Positions 46,327 through 55,055 of a DNA stretch of 64,000 nucleotides are shown here, piece after piece (within the stretch, counting starts at the first letter, position 1; every line of letters starts with the position of its first letter). Source of the stretch: an uncultured Lachnospiraceae bacterium (GTDB lineage Bacteria; Bacillota; Clostridia; Lachnospirales; Lachnospiraceae); assembly GCA_947176505.1 (NCBI GenBank), contig CAMWQW010000012.1, forward strand, positions 62,001-126,000, given 5' to 3'. The notes under the pieces were generated by a model that had not been told where the DNA came from, did not search any database, and saw nothing but the letters and a program-made list of their open reading frames with translations. A program made the translations under genes and the position numbers.

Positions 46327-47454
46327 TTAATCAGGCACCACCGCGTGTTCCAGCAAAAACTGACGCCAGACATCGTAATGCTGGGCATAGAGATGCACAC
46401 CGTCAAATGTCAATTCCGCATTCAAGAACCCTTCCTCATCGGTAAACAGCGGATTTGCATCCAGATAGAAAATGTCCGTACCGTTCGCCAGCCTCGCCGA
46501 AGCCGCATTCTTATCATTTATATTAATATTATTAAATTCTGTGCCGTCATTATTCTTCTCTTGGCTGACATGCAGATTTGCCATGATATAAATAATCGCC
46601 TCCGGCTGCCATGCTCTAATCTGCTCTACTACCTCCCGGTATTTTTCAAAATACATCTGTGTATCTCCGTACCCGAGTTCGTTCATTCCCAGCATAATAT
46701 AAATCTTGCCGTATTTCTTCTGTTGTAATACTTGTGACAAGTCTTCCTTATCTCCGGTCTTCTGATAAGTGACACCGTCCGGCTCCAAAAGCTTAAAGAT
46801 TGTCATGCCGCTGTCACAGTAAAAATCCGCCGCATCCAATCCGGCATAATCCGATATTCCTAATGTTCTGGAATCACCAAGGAACGCCGCATCATTAAAA
46901 TAACTATCGTTCTCCGTGCTGTAAGGATACTCTGTTGTCAATGCAACTTTTCCTGCATCAGAATAATATCTCGAATCTGTTTCTTGTGGCTCGTATGTTT
47001 CAAACTTAGTAATCCCTTTAACCTTTTCTTCTGATTTTTCTTGTATTTCTTCGGTTTTTCCTACGTTATTTGGTTCATTTTCGGTCTGTATATCGCCATT
47101 TTTTTCCTTGCATATCCCTGCATCATCAGACTCTTCCGGGCTGTCTTCAGTCAAAGTTTCCAGTTCGACACCTTCTTTTGCTGACAAATCGGATGCCTCC
47201 TCCAGCGGAACCTCCTGCGTAGAAATATTCATTCCTGTCACTTGTGCTATGGTCGTTTGTGCCTCTCTTGCAACGGCTTTGATTCCAATTTCATCGGAAC
47301 ATATCATCACTGCACAGGAAGTAACCCCCACCACAATCAGATAAGGGCAGTTATAGAGAAAGGCTTTCCAGTCTTTTTTCTCTTGTCTTTTCTCTTCCGT
47401 TTTCTTTCCATTTTTCTTTCTGTTTTTCTCTTCTGTCTTTTTGTTCTTACTCAT
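46327..47454 (-). CDS. Membrane-anchored SGNH/GDSL hydrolase
   Basis: A 375-residue protein: a very basic start (Lys/Arg/Glu-rich, 1-30), one membrane helix (about 34-54, PYLIVVGVTSCAVMICSDEIG), a polar linker, and an SGNH hydrolase domain from about 190. Block I is AAFLGDSRTLGISDYAG (nucleophile Ser in GDS), the Gly/Asn blocks appear as IYIMLGMNELGYGD and IMANLHVS, and the end DGVHLYAQHYDVW supplies Asp-x-x-His. With the MBOAT gene 18 bases upstream it fits a DltB/DltD- or AlgI/AlgJ-like pair that O-acylates an extracellular polymer. Confidence 0.85.
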   Translation of the reverse strand: MSKNKKTEEKNRKKNGKKTEEKRQEKKDWKAFLYNCPYLIVVGVTSCAVMICSDEIGIKAVAREAQTTIAQVTGMNISTQEVPLEEASDLSAKEGVELETLTEDSPEESDDAGICKEKNGDIQTENEPNNVGKTEEIQEKSEEKVKGITKFETYEPQETDSRYYSDAGKVALTTEYPYSTENDSYFNDAAFLGDSRTLGISDYAGLDAADFYCDSGMTIFKLLEPDGVTYQKTGDKEDLSQVLQQKKYGKIYIMLGMNELGYGDTQMYFEKYREVVEQIRAWQPEAIIYIMANLHVSQEKNNDGTEFNNININDKNAASARLANGTDIFYLDANPLFTDEEGFLNAELTFDGVHLYAQHYDVWRQFLLEHAVVPD

Positions 47455-47471
47455 ATAATCAGTCCTGTTTA

Positions 47472-48893
47472 TTAAAATCTGAAATACAGGAAAGGATTGT
47501 TACTCCCCACCATAATCTCATATACCGAAAGCCAAAAAATTACTAAAAAAATAATTACTGCAAACCATCTGTCACGATATTTGTGATACAGCTTACCGGG
47601 AAGCGGTGTCGCAAAAATAACACACGCTATTAACAATATCCAGTACTCCTGTAGATATCGTATGAGCTGCGGTCCCCCGACCATGACTGTTGATTTGTGT
47701 ATCCCGAACATGTTCCCTAGATAAGATGTGAGCTGTTCGATATCGGTAATTGCAAATATCGCCCATGTAACGGGAATCAATATCAATGTATAGATATGTC
47801 CGATTACTCTGGTGTTCTCCAGTTTTTTGCCATATGTATTCTTTTCCACCGTAAGGATTACAAAGAACGTCAGTCCCCACAGCAGGAAATTCCAGTCTGC
47901 TCCATGCCATAACCCGGTAAAAGCCCACACAATAAAGAGATTGCAGATAGTTCGCAATCTCCCTTTTTGGCTGCCTCCTAACGGGAAATAGACATACTCC
48001 CGAAACCACCTGCTCAGCGTCATATGCCATCTTCGCCAAAACTCCGAGATAGAACGGGAAGTATACGGATTGTCAAAATTGCGTGGTATTCTGAATCCCA
48101 GCATTTTTCCCAACCCCATAGCCATGACGGAATACCCCCAGAAATCAAAATATATCTGAAAAGAATAGGCAATCGCTCCCAGCCATGCCACTGCAATATG
48201 CAAATTGCCCGCTCCTGCCGTCATAATCGTATTCCATAACGTCCCCATCTGGTTCGCCAGTAATACCTTGAGTCCCAGTCCCACCGTGAAAAGCTTTAAT
48301 CCATTTTCTACGTTACGGATTCTTATTTTCCTGCTCTTCATCCGATCAGCCACTTCGTCATAACGCACAATCGGTCCGGCAATCAACTGTGGGAACATAC
48401 TCACATAAGCAGCAAATGATATCATATCCGGCGGCTCTTGAATCGTACCGCGGTAACAGTCAATCTGATACGACACCATCTGAAAAGTATAGAAACTAAT
48501 CCCTAACGGAAGTGTCAGCATAAGAATCGGCACGATATCACGTCCCGCAAGACCGTTTACACTTTCTGCCGCAAAATCCCAATACTTAAATACAAACAGC
48601 AGTCCGAAATCTATAACAAGCGCTGATGTAAGCGCCACTTTCTTACGCCTCGCCCGCTTCTTAGCTCGATTCTGCTGCGGAGAACGAGGTTCCCAGAACA
48701 TATATCTGCTGAAACCATAATTGATGAGTACAGAAAAAATGAGCATCAGAACAAAATACGGTTCCCCTACTCCGTAGAAAATAAGACTTCCCGCCAACAG
48801 CACGATATTGCGATATTTGGCAGGAATCAGTAAATATATCAGCATAAAAACCGGCAAAAACCGGAATAAAAATCCCACACTGGAAAATAACAT
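47472..48893 (-). CDS. MBOAT-family membrane O-acyltransferase
   Basis: A 473-residue protein with ten or more membrane helices. Signatures are MLTLPLGISFYTFQMVSYQID, FPQLIAGPIVRY and SEFWRRWHMTLSRWFREYVYFPLGG, and the catalytic His in GLWHGADWNFLLWG. It resembles AlgI/DltB/PatA-like proteins that pass acyl groups (often acetyl) across the membrane. ATG 48893 follows GGGAG by 8 bases. Co-transcribed with the SGNH hydrolase; the polymer acylated is unknown. Confidence 0.93.
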   Translation of the reverse strand: MLFSSVGFLFRFLPVFMLIYLLIPAKYRNIVLLAGSLIFYGVGEPYFVLMLIFSVLINYGFSRYMFWEPRSPQQNRAKKRARRKKVALTSALVIDFGLLFVFKYWDFAAESVNGLAGRDIVPILMLTLPLGISFYTFQMVSYQIDCYRGTIQEPPDMISFAAYVSMFPQLIAGPIVRYDEVADRMKSRKIRIRNVENGLKLFTVGLGLKVLLANQMGTLWNTIMTAGAGNLHIAVAWLGAIAYSFQIYFDFWGYSVMAMGLGKMLGFRIPRNFDNPYTSRSISEFWRRWHMTLSRWFREYVYFPLGGSQKGRLRTICNLFIVWAFTGLWHGADWNFLLWGLTFFVILTVEKNTYGKKLENTRVIGHIYTLILIPVTWAIFAITDIEQLTSYLGNMFGIHKSTVMVGGPQLIRYLQEYWILLIACVIFATPLPGKLYHKYRDRWFAVIIFLVIFWLSVYEIMVGSNNPFLYFRF

Positions 48894-49019
48894 AGATAGC
48901 GCTCCCAAGCACAAATTAGGGTATTTTGTCGAAAAAGCAAGCCCTATATCTAGTATATTCCAGTCGGGATTATTTTACAAGAGGCTAATTAAGGCAATTC
49001 TCCCCTCCCGGTTCATTTG

Positions 49020-50567
49020 TCAGGCTGTCCTGTATATCGCAAATGACTGTGCCTCTATCGTGCAGTTGTTCCCGCTTTTTTTCAAAGAGCCCAGCATAAA
49101 AATCACATCACTTTCTGACACATCAATTTCCAATGTCTCCGCATGGTCTGACGGATTGCACAGCATCACTAAATCATCACGCCTGTACACGAAGCTTCTT
49201 CTGTCTTCTTCGGCAAATACAATCTCAAGATTATCATGTCTCGTAAAAGCATCCTGCTTACTTCTGATATCCAGAATCCGCCTGACTGTATGATAAAGAG
49301 AATCATCACGTTTTTGCTGCGCCTCCACGGTAGGCGCATTCTCACCATCGTCTGTAGGAAGATACAAAAGCACCTCATCCGCTTCAGAGAATCCATGGTT
49401 TTTACTGCTATCCCACTGCATAGGCGTTCTGGATCCCGTTCTCGTGTAACCGCCTTCCTTACACGGAAGATTCAGGTATCGCATACCGATTTCATCTCCG
49501 TAATAGATAAAAGGCGCTCCGGGCATCGTCAGCAGAAATGCAAACGCAAGCTTTAGCTCGTTTTCGTCCAAATGATACGCTGCACGGATCATATCATGAT
49601 TGCCGGTAATCAGACAGTAAAGACCTTTCCCTTTGACAGCTTCATACTTTGGAATATATTCACGCAGAAAATCCTGTATGCTTCTGGTACTATCCTTTTT
49701 AAAAAAGCTGTCGTCACGCCCCGTATCATCATAATCACGCATTAACAGATTATAGCCGTTGCCGACCCAGTCAAGGAAAAAGTCCATCTGAAAGCCTGCC
49801 ATGCCGATTGCGGACTGCGGATTGTTCCACTCAGACACAAACGCCGCTTCCGGATATTTCTCCTGAATTGCGTGAATCATGTCACTCCATACCTTACAGG
49901 TCCCGCTCTTTATCTCATCATCATTTTTTACAAGAGAATCCGCCATATCCACGCGGAAACCATCACAGCCCATTTCAAGCCAATAACACATGATATCTAT
50001 CATTGCCTTTCTGGTAGCAAGACACGCCGGATGATCGATCGGCTTCTGCCATTCCTCCTGCGGATGCAGAAATCCGTAATTCAATGCGGGCTGACATTTA
50101 AAAAAATTGATGATATACGCGCCATTTCTTTCACGCTCCCCTGCAATATATGCAAGCCCTTCCGCACGCTTAAACCAATTGTCCGTCCAGATGTAGCGAT
50201 CCGAATATTCATTCATCTCAACCTTTCCACTCTCAGCAAACCACTGATGTTCTTCAGACGTATGCCCCGGTACAAGGTCAAGAAGAATATGCATTTTCCT
50301 CACATGCACTTCCTCAAAAAGTTGTTTCATATCTTCATTCGTCCCGTAGCGTGCGGCAACTTTCTTGTAATCCCGCACATCATAACCCGCATCCATAAAA
50401 GGTGAATCATAACAAGGGTTCATCCAAATTGCATTGCACCCCAGATTCTTTATATAATCCAGCTTCTCTATGATACCTTGGATATCACCTATACCATCAC
50501 CGTTGGAATCTTTAAACGATTGCGGGTATATCTCATAAAACACCGCTGATTTTAACCACTCTGTCAT
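49020..50567 (-). CDS. GH13 alpha-glucosidase family protein
   Basis: A 515-residue cytosolic glycoside hydrolase (no signal peptide). The (beta/alpha)8 barrel shows the four GH13 regions: region I LLDLVPGHTSEEH, region II GFRVDMADSL (nucleophile Asp), region III FVSEWNNP (acid/base Glu) and region IV ITGNHD. Early KSAVFYEIYPQSFKDSNGDGIGDIQGI and the calcium-site-like NGDG fit oligo-1,6-glucosidase or alpha-glucosidase. Precise substrate (maltose, isomaltose, trehalose) is not fixed. Ribosome site AGGAGG before ATG 50567; it follows the RsmF-like gene by 3 bases. Confidence 0.9.
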   Translation of the reverse strand: MTEWLKSAVFYEIYPQSFKDSNGDGIGDIQGIIEKLDYIKNLGCNAIWMNPCYDSPFMDAGYDVRDYKKVAARYGTNEDMKQLFEEVHVRKMHILLDLVPGHTSEEHQWFAESGKVEMNEYSDRYIWTDNWFKRAEGLAYIAGERERNGAYIINFFKCQPALNYGFLHPQEEWQKPIDHPACLATRKAMIDIMCYWLEMGCDGFRVDMADSLVKNDDEIKSGTCKVWSDMIHAIQEKYPEAAFVSEWNNPQSAIGMAGFQMDFFLDWVGNGYNLLMRDYDDTGRDDSFFKKDSTRSIQDFLREYIPKYEAVKGKGLYCLITGNHDMIRAAYHLDENELKLAFAFLLTMPGAPFIYYGDEIGMRYLNLPCKEGGYTRTGSRTPMQWDSSKNHGFSEADEVLLYLPTDDGENAPTVEAQQKRDDSLYHTVRRILDIRSKQDAFTRHDNLEIVFAEEDRRSFVYRRDDLVMLCNPSDHAETLEIDVSESDVIFMLGSLKKSGNNCTIEAQSFAIYRTA

Positions 50568-50570
50568 TTT

Positions 50571-52010
50571 CTACCTCCTTGTCATCCGCAGTCCTTTGGG
50601 ATAGTGATTCTTTATCTGTCCATTTGCCGCCTTGCCAAACCCAAGCGGATAGCCTTTGTATGCAAGCAGTATCCATCCCTTCTTCGTCTCACACGCCAGA
50701 CTCTCTCCGCAAAGATAACGTCCCGCCTCTTCTTCCGCCAGTTCTGCCTTCCTATCCGTTTCTTCTGTATGAAGCGCCAATGCCAACGCGTGAGCCGGTT
50801 CAATCCTATTCTTTTTCTCCGTTCCTAAATGCAGACCGGGACGCACGATCTTCATACCTCTCATGGAAACCATATCCTCAGGAACTAAATAAATCTGTTC
50901 ACCGAACGTCTCAAGCCTGCCATACTGTCTGTCAATCCAATCCTCTGATAACCCGATTTCTTCCGTCAGGAAGTTTTGAACACTGCTTATCTTGCTCTTT
51001 GATACATCCTTCTGCGCCTTAGGCTTTCCACCGGATATAGTGTTTTCCCGCGTCTTGAATTCCCTGTCCTTTGCATCCGCACTCCACATTCCACGCCTGC
51101 GCAGTCTCGCAATATAATGCCCTTCACCTTTTAACTTATGCGGCATAAGTCTCATCGTATGCGAAAGTCCTTCCGCCGGTTCGATAACCCATTCCGGTCT
51201 TCCCGGAGCAAACGCAGCATCATGAGGTATCTTTTCCACAACAAAATCTTCATGCCCGTTCAGGAATCTGCTGATTACCCCCTCGTTCTCGTCAGCTGCA
51301 AAAGTGCAGGTAGAATAGACAAGCACGCCGCCGGGTTTTAACATTTTCGCCGCCTCCGTCAATATACTGTACTGCCTGTCCGCACACATAACCACATGCT
51401 CCTCGCTCCACTCCGCCACAGCCGTTTCGTCCTTGCGGAACATTCCTTCCCCCGAACACGGTGCATCCACTACAATTCTGTCAAAAAATGTAGGAAAGAA
51501 ATCTGCCATTCGTTCCGGAGTCTCGTTGCATACCACGCAGTTGCGCACGCCCATGCGCTCTATATTCTGCGAAAGGATTTTTGCCCTGCTCTGAACGATC
51601 TCGTTAGACACAAGCAGCCCCTCTCCATTCATCCTTCCTGCAATCTGTGTACTCTTGCCGCCCGGCGCAGCACACAAATCCAAAATACGCTCACCCGGTC
51701 TCGGATCCAGAATCTCTACAACAGCCATGGCGGAAGGTTCCTGAATATAATAAGCGCCCGCCTCATGCAGAATATGTCTGCCCGGCTGGTCAGGCATAAA
51801 GTAATAATATCCCTCTTTCGCCCAGCTGACCGTTTCCAGCCGAAAAGGAATTCTTTCCATAAATTCTTTTTCGGAAGCTTTGAGCGGATTGCGGCGCAGA
51901 CCATAATATCTGCCTTTTTCATAGCTTGCCAGAAAATCATCATATTCCGTTCCTAAAAGTTCCGCCATTCTGTCAAGAAAGGCTTCCGGAAGACTTTCTT
52001 TTATATTCAT
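50571..52010 (-). CDS. RsmF-like 16S rRNA (cytosine-C5) methyltransferase
   Basis: A 479-residue NOL1/NOP2/sun-family enzyme. SAM site LCAAPGGKSTQIAGRM, catalytic cysteines in VDAPCSGEGMFRKD and VYSTCTFAADENEGVI, and the C-terminal RsmF domain (about 300-479; PEDMVSMRGMKIVRPGLHLG, ESLACETKKGWILLAYKGYPLGFGKA in part). It methylates C5 of cytosine in rRNA, probably 16S. AGGAGAG ribosome site before ATG 52010; divergent from putP. Confidence 0.9.
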   Translation of the reverse strand: MNIKESLPEAFLDRMAELLGTEYDDFLASYEKGRYYGLRRNPLKASEKEFMERIPFRLETVSWAKEGYYYFMPDQPGRHILHEAGAYYIQEPSAMAVVEILDPRPGERILDLCAAPGGKSTQIAGRMNGEGLLVSNEIVQSRAKILSQNIERMGVRNCVVCNETPERMADFFPTFFDRIVVDAPCSGEGMFRKDETAVAEWSEEHVVMCADRQYSILTEAAKMLKPGGVLVYSTCTFAADENEGVISRFLNGHEDFVVEKIPHDAAFAPGRPEWVIEPAEGLSHTMRLMPHKLKGEGHYIARLRRRGMWSADAKDREFKTRENTISGGKPKAQKDVSKSKISSVQNFLTEEIGLSEDWIDRQYGRLETFGEQIYLVPEDMVSMRGMKIVRPGLHLGTEKKNRIEPAHALALALHTEETDRKAELAEEEAGRYLCGESLACETKKGWILLAYKGYPLGFGKAANGQIKNHYPKGLRMTRR

Positions 52011-52073
52011 CTTCTCTCCTGCCTTGTAGTTGTTCTCGTACTTCCAGTATCGACCATGCTATACCTATATAAC

Positions 52074-52102
52074 ATACTACCGATTCCTCCTCCTTCTGTC
52101 AA
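52074..52102 (-). promoter_or_regulatory. Promoter of the RsmF-like gene
   Basis: Minus strand: -35 TTGACA (52097-52102, perfect), 17-base spacer, -10 TAGTAT (52074-52079). Confidence 0.7.
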
Positions 52103-52150
52103 TTTACTTATTTTGAAGAAAACATTACCCCATTTTACGCAAATCTTTTC

Positions 52151-52179
52151 TTGCATACCACCGTCATACCATATATAAT
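52151..52179 (+). promoter_or_regulatory. Promoter of putP
   Basis: -35 TTGCAT (52151-52156), 17-base spacer, -10 TATAAT (52174-52179). The start is thus downstream of the open frame's upstream end, supporting ATG 52223. Confidence 0.75.
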
Positions 52180-52222
52180 ACTAATGTTGTACAGAACGAA
52201 GAAAGAAATGAGGAGAGAAATT

Positions 52223-53752
52223 ATGACATCGCAAATTTGCATTATTATTTCAATCGTCATCTATCTGTGTGGAATGATTTATATCGGCGTTTCTTTTTCC
52301 AAGAAAAACACACAGGCTGACGAATTTTATCTCGGAGGGCGCAAGCTCGGTCCTCTGGTTACCGCTATGAGCGCAGAAGCATCCGATATGAGCAGCTACC
52401 TGTTAATGGGACTGCCCGGTCTTGCTTACATCTCTGGTATCGCAGACGTAGGATGGACTGCAATCGGTCTGGCTCTCGGTACATATTTGAACTGGCTGCT
52501 TGTCTCTAAGCGCATCAGACGCTACTCCAACAAGCTGAACGCCATCACGATACCGGAATTTTTTGCCAAAAGATATGGGGATGACAAGCATCTTCTGACA
52601 TGTATAGCCGCTGTGGTTATCGTCATCTTCTTTGTCCCTTACACCGCTTCCGGCTTCGCCGCATGCGGCAAGCTGTTCAGTACGCTGTTCGGCATGAATT
52701 ATATGCTTGCTATGCTCTTAAGCGCTGCTGTTATCGTGTTATACTGTACATTGGGCGGTTTCCTTGCCGTAAGCACCACAGACTTTATTCAGAGTATCAC
52801 AATGACAATAGCACTCGTTATTGTTGTTGCCTTTGGCGCTGTTGCAACCGGAGGCTTCGATGCAGTCATGGCAAATGCACACGAACTTCCCGGCTATCTG
52901 AGCATGGTACAGACTTATGTGGCAGACACTGCATCTGCCAAACCATACACACCACTCATGATTGCTTCCATGCTGGCATGGGGATTAGGCTATTTCGGTA
53001 TGCCTCACATACTGCTTCGATTTATGGCGATTGAAGATGAACACAAATTGACACTGTCACGGAGAATTGCTTCCGTATGGGTTGTCATCTCCATGGCAAT
53101 CGCAGTTTTCATCGGTATTCTCGGCATGGGTATGTCCAAGGCTGGCATTATACCTGTATTGGAAGGAAGCAATTCCGAAACCGTTATCATCCAGATTGCA
53201 TCTGCTCTTAGTACACACGGCGTAATCCCCGCATTGATTGCAGGTGTTATTTTAGCAGGTATCTTGGCTGCTACCATGTCAACCGCAGATTCACAGCTTC
53301 TTGCCGCTGCTTCCAGTATTTCTCAGAATCTGGTACAGGATTTCGGCAAAAAGAAGCTGGACACCAAAACTTCTTTGCGCATTGCGAGAATCACGGTCAT
53401 CGTCATTTCCCTGATTGCCGTCTTTATCGCACAAAACCCTGACAGTTCCATCTTTACAATTGTATCCTTTGCATGGGCTGGTTTCGGCGCTGCATTCGGT
53501 CCGGTAGTTCTGCTTGCATTATTCTGGAAGCGCTCCAACAAACAAGGTGCCCTCGCCGGTATGATAACCGGTGGCGTGATGGTATTTGTATGGAAATACG
53601 GAATTGCCACATTCGGCGGCGTATTTGCCATCTACGAACTGCTTCCTGCATTCATCATTGCACTGATTGTCAACGTCATCGTTTCACTCTTAACTTCCGC
53701 CCCTGCGGATAAGCTTGTCAAGACTTTCGATGAGGTAAACGCTAAGAATTAA
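52223..53752 (+). CDS. putP: Sodium/proline symporter (SSS family)
   Basis: Imports proline with Na+. The 509-residue protein has 12-13 membrane helices; PutP marks are ADEFYLGGRKLGPLVTAMSAEASDMSSYLLMGLPG (Na+/proline site, in part), ITIPEFFAKRYGD and SFAWAGFGAAFGPVVL near the end. ATG 52223 has GAGGAGAG 6 bases upstream; earlier in-frame ATGs lie over the promoter. Single-gene unit. Specificity could extend to other osmolytes, but motifs favour proline. Confidence 0.92.
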   Translation: MTSQICIIISIVIYLCGMIYIGVSFSKKNTQADEFYLGGRKLGPLVTAMSAEASDMSSYLLMGLPGLAYISGIADVGWTAIGLALGTYLNWLLVSKRIRRYSNKLNAITIPEFFAKRYGDDKHLLTCIAAVVIVIFFVPYTASGFAACGKLFSTLFGMNYMLAMLLSAAVIVLYCTLGGFLAVSTTDFIQSITMTIALVIVVAFGAVATGGFDAVMANAHELPGYLSMVQTYVADTASAKPYTPLMIASMLAWGLGYFGMPHILLRFMAIEDEHKLTLSRRIASVWVVISMAIAVFIGILGMGMSKAGIIPVLEGSNSETVIIQIASALSTHGVIPALIAGVILAGILAATMSTADSQLLAAASSISQNLVQDFGKKKLDTKTSLRIARITVIVISLIAVFIAQNPDSSIFTIVSFAWAGFGAAFGPVVLLALFWKRSNKQGALAGMITGGVMVFVWKYGIATFGGVFAIYELLPAFIIALIVNVIVSLLTSAPADKLVKTFDEVNAKN

Positions 53753-53770
53753 ATTAGATTAAACTTTTTG

Positions 53771-53800
53771 GCGAGACAGCTACAGCTGCCTCGCTTTTTT
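53771..53800 (+). terminator. Terminator of putP
   Basis: GCGAGACAGC-TACA-GCTGCCTCGC hairpin (one mismatch) followed by six Ts, 18 bases after the stop. Confidence 0.9.
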
Positions 53801-53837
53801 ATATTTCGTTTTTTGTATTTTTCTAAAATAATTCATT

Positions 53838-53889
53838 AAACGATAAATTTTATACATTTTTCCGCTTACACGTTAAAAAGATATCGTTT
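53838..53889. repeat. Inverted AAACGATA/TATCGTTT pair upstream of the ArsR-type gene
   Basis: AAACGATA at 53838-53845 and its reverse complement at 53882-53889, 36 bases apart; AAACGACA also occurs at the promoter spacer. These may be regulator sites. The stretch 53801-53932 is otherwise AT-rich with no gene. Confidence 0.35.
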
Positions 53890-53932
53890 TATCAAAATTA
53901 TTTTGAATCTATATAAATTTTTTTAGATTTAA

Positions 53933-53961
53933 TTGACGAAACGACATTTTTTTACTATAAT
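53933..53961 (+). promoter_or_regulatory. Promoter of the ArsR-type regulator gene
   Basis: -35 TTGACG (53933-53938), 17-base spacer, -10 TATAAT (53956-53961), about 77 bases before the TTG start. Confidence 0.78.
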
Positions 53962-54023
53962 TTAAGTGGGTTTGTAGAATAATTAATTATTTTTTATTTT
54001 ACAGAGATATAAAACATTGTATT

Positions 54024-54040
54024 GGAGGGGGTTTATTTTG
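54024..54040 (+). promoter_or_regulatory. Ribosome site and TTG start of the ArsR-type regulator
   Basis: GGAGGGGG (54024-54031), 6 bases, then TTG at 54038. This decides the start: the frame is open from 54017, but an initiation there would lie before this strong site. Confidence 0.75.
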
Positions 54041-54973
54041 TTACACATTACTTCACTGAGTGAGGGGCTGGATATATTTAAGGCTTTAGGCTCTGATGTC
54101 AGAATTGAAATTCTTAATATACTGTTGGACAACAACAATATGAGCATGAACGAACTTGCTTCTCATCTGAATATAACCAACGGTGCACTGACCAGTCACA
54201 TCAAGAAACTGGAAAGCTGCGGTCTTATTACTACCTCAAGTGAATCTGCAGGTCACGGAAACCAGAAAATCTGCTCCGTACATCTGGATAAAATACTAAT
54301 TGATTTGGAAAAACAAGAGGCTTTTCAAAATGTTTACAGCACGGACATCAAAGTCGGACATTATTCGAACTATCGTATCTACCCTACTTGCGGGCTGGCT
54401 TCGGACAAAGCTTTAATCGGAGAAGCCGATGATCCTAGATATTTCGATCACCCGGATCGGTATAATGCTGATATTCTCTGGTTTACAAAGGGATTTGTGG
54501 AATATAATATTCCTAACTTTATCCCAAGATTCCAAAAGATTACCCAGCTTACTATTTCTGCAGAATTATGCTCTGAAGCACCGGGCGTCAACAATGTCTG
54601 GCCTTCGGATATCACCTTTTATCTGAATGATGTTTGTGTGGGGCGCTGGCTTTCCCCCGGTGATTTCGGCGATTCACGCGGACTCTTCACTCCCGACTGG
54701 TGGTTTCCTAACTGGAACCAATACGGATTATTAAAGCTTCTTGTCATCAACAAAAAGGGAACTTATGTGGATGGTCTGAAAATTTCCGATGTGACGATTG
54801 ATAGTTTCTCGCTTGATTACCGCAGCAGTATCCGTTTCCGTATGGCGGTGGACGATGATGCGGAGCACATTGGCGGACTCACTATCTTTGGTAAGACTTT
54901 CGGAAATTATGGTCAGGATATCAAGGTGAGTATACACTATGCACCTATGGACGATTTGCCGCACCAAAACTAA
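54038..54973 (+). CDS. ArsR-type winged-helix regulator with a large C-terminal sensor domain
   Basis: A 311-residue regulator. Residues about 5-85 are an ArsR-like winged helix (FKALGSDVRIEILNILLDNNN, LASHLNITNGALTSHIKKLESCGLI). The rest (about 105-311) is a Trp/Tyr/Asp-rich domain of predicted beta strands, unusual for the family: YRIYPTCGLAS, GFVEYNIPNFIP, ITFYLNDVCVGRWLSPGDFG and RFRMAVDDDAEHIGGLTIFG look like a carbohydrate-binding jelly-roll. No metal-binding cysteines of metal-sensing ArsR are seen. It faces the secreted arabinanase gene, so it may sense arabino-oligosaccharides and control it. Start TTG. Confidence 0.82.
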   Translation: MLHITSLSEGLDIFKALGSDVRIEILNILLDNNNMSMNELASHLNITNGALTSHIKKLESCGLITTSSESAGHGNQKICSVHLDKILIDLEKQEAFQNVYSTDIKVGHYSNYRIYPTCGLASDKALIGEADDPRYFDHPDRYNADILWFTKGFVEYNIPNFIPRFQKITQLTISAELCSEAPGVNNVWPSDITFYLNDVCVGRWLSPGDFGDSRGLFTPDWWFPNWNQYGLLKLLVINKKGTYVDGLKISDVTIDSFSLDYRSSIRFRMAVDDDAEHIGGLTIFGKTFGNYGQDIKVSIHYAPMDDLPHQN

Positions 54974-54985
54974 TTCTATAAAGCG

Positions 54986-55020
54986 AAGGCTTTGCAGTAA
55001 TCCTGCAAAGCCTTTTATTT
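54986..55020 (+). terminator. Terminator between the ArsR-type gene and the arabinanase gene
   Basis: Perfect 12-bp arms (54986-54997 and 55003-55014), 5-base loop, then TTTATTT. It may also serve the convergent arabinanase transcript. Confidence 0.88.
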
Positions 55021-55055
55021 AACTTCTCATATCTCTCATCAGACATCTTAGATTT

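Noticed and set aside
45784-46728. 314-codon open frame on the plus strand
   Set aside because: Spans rluF, its promoter and part of the SGNH gene on the other strand, which have clear family motifs; composition is shadow-like.
53753-54037. A further small gene in the 285-base gap after putP
   Set aside because: No frame with a start and ribosome site; the stretch holds a terminator, inverted repeats and a promoter.
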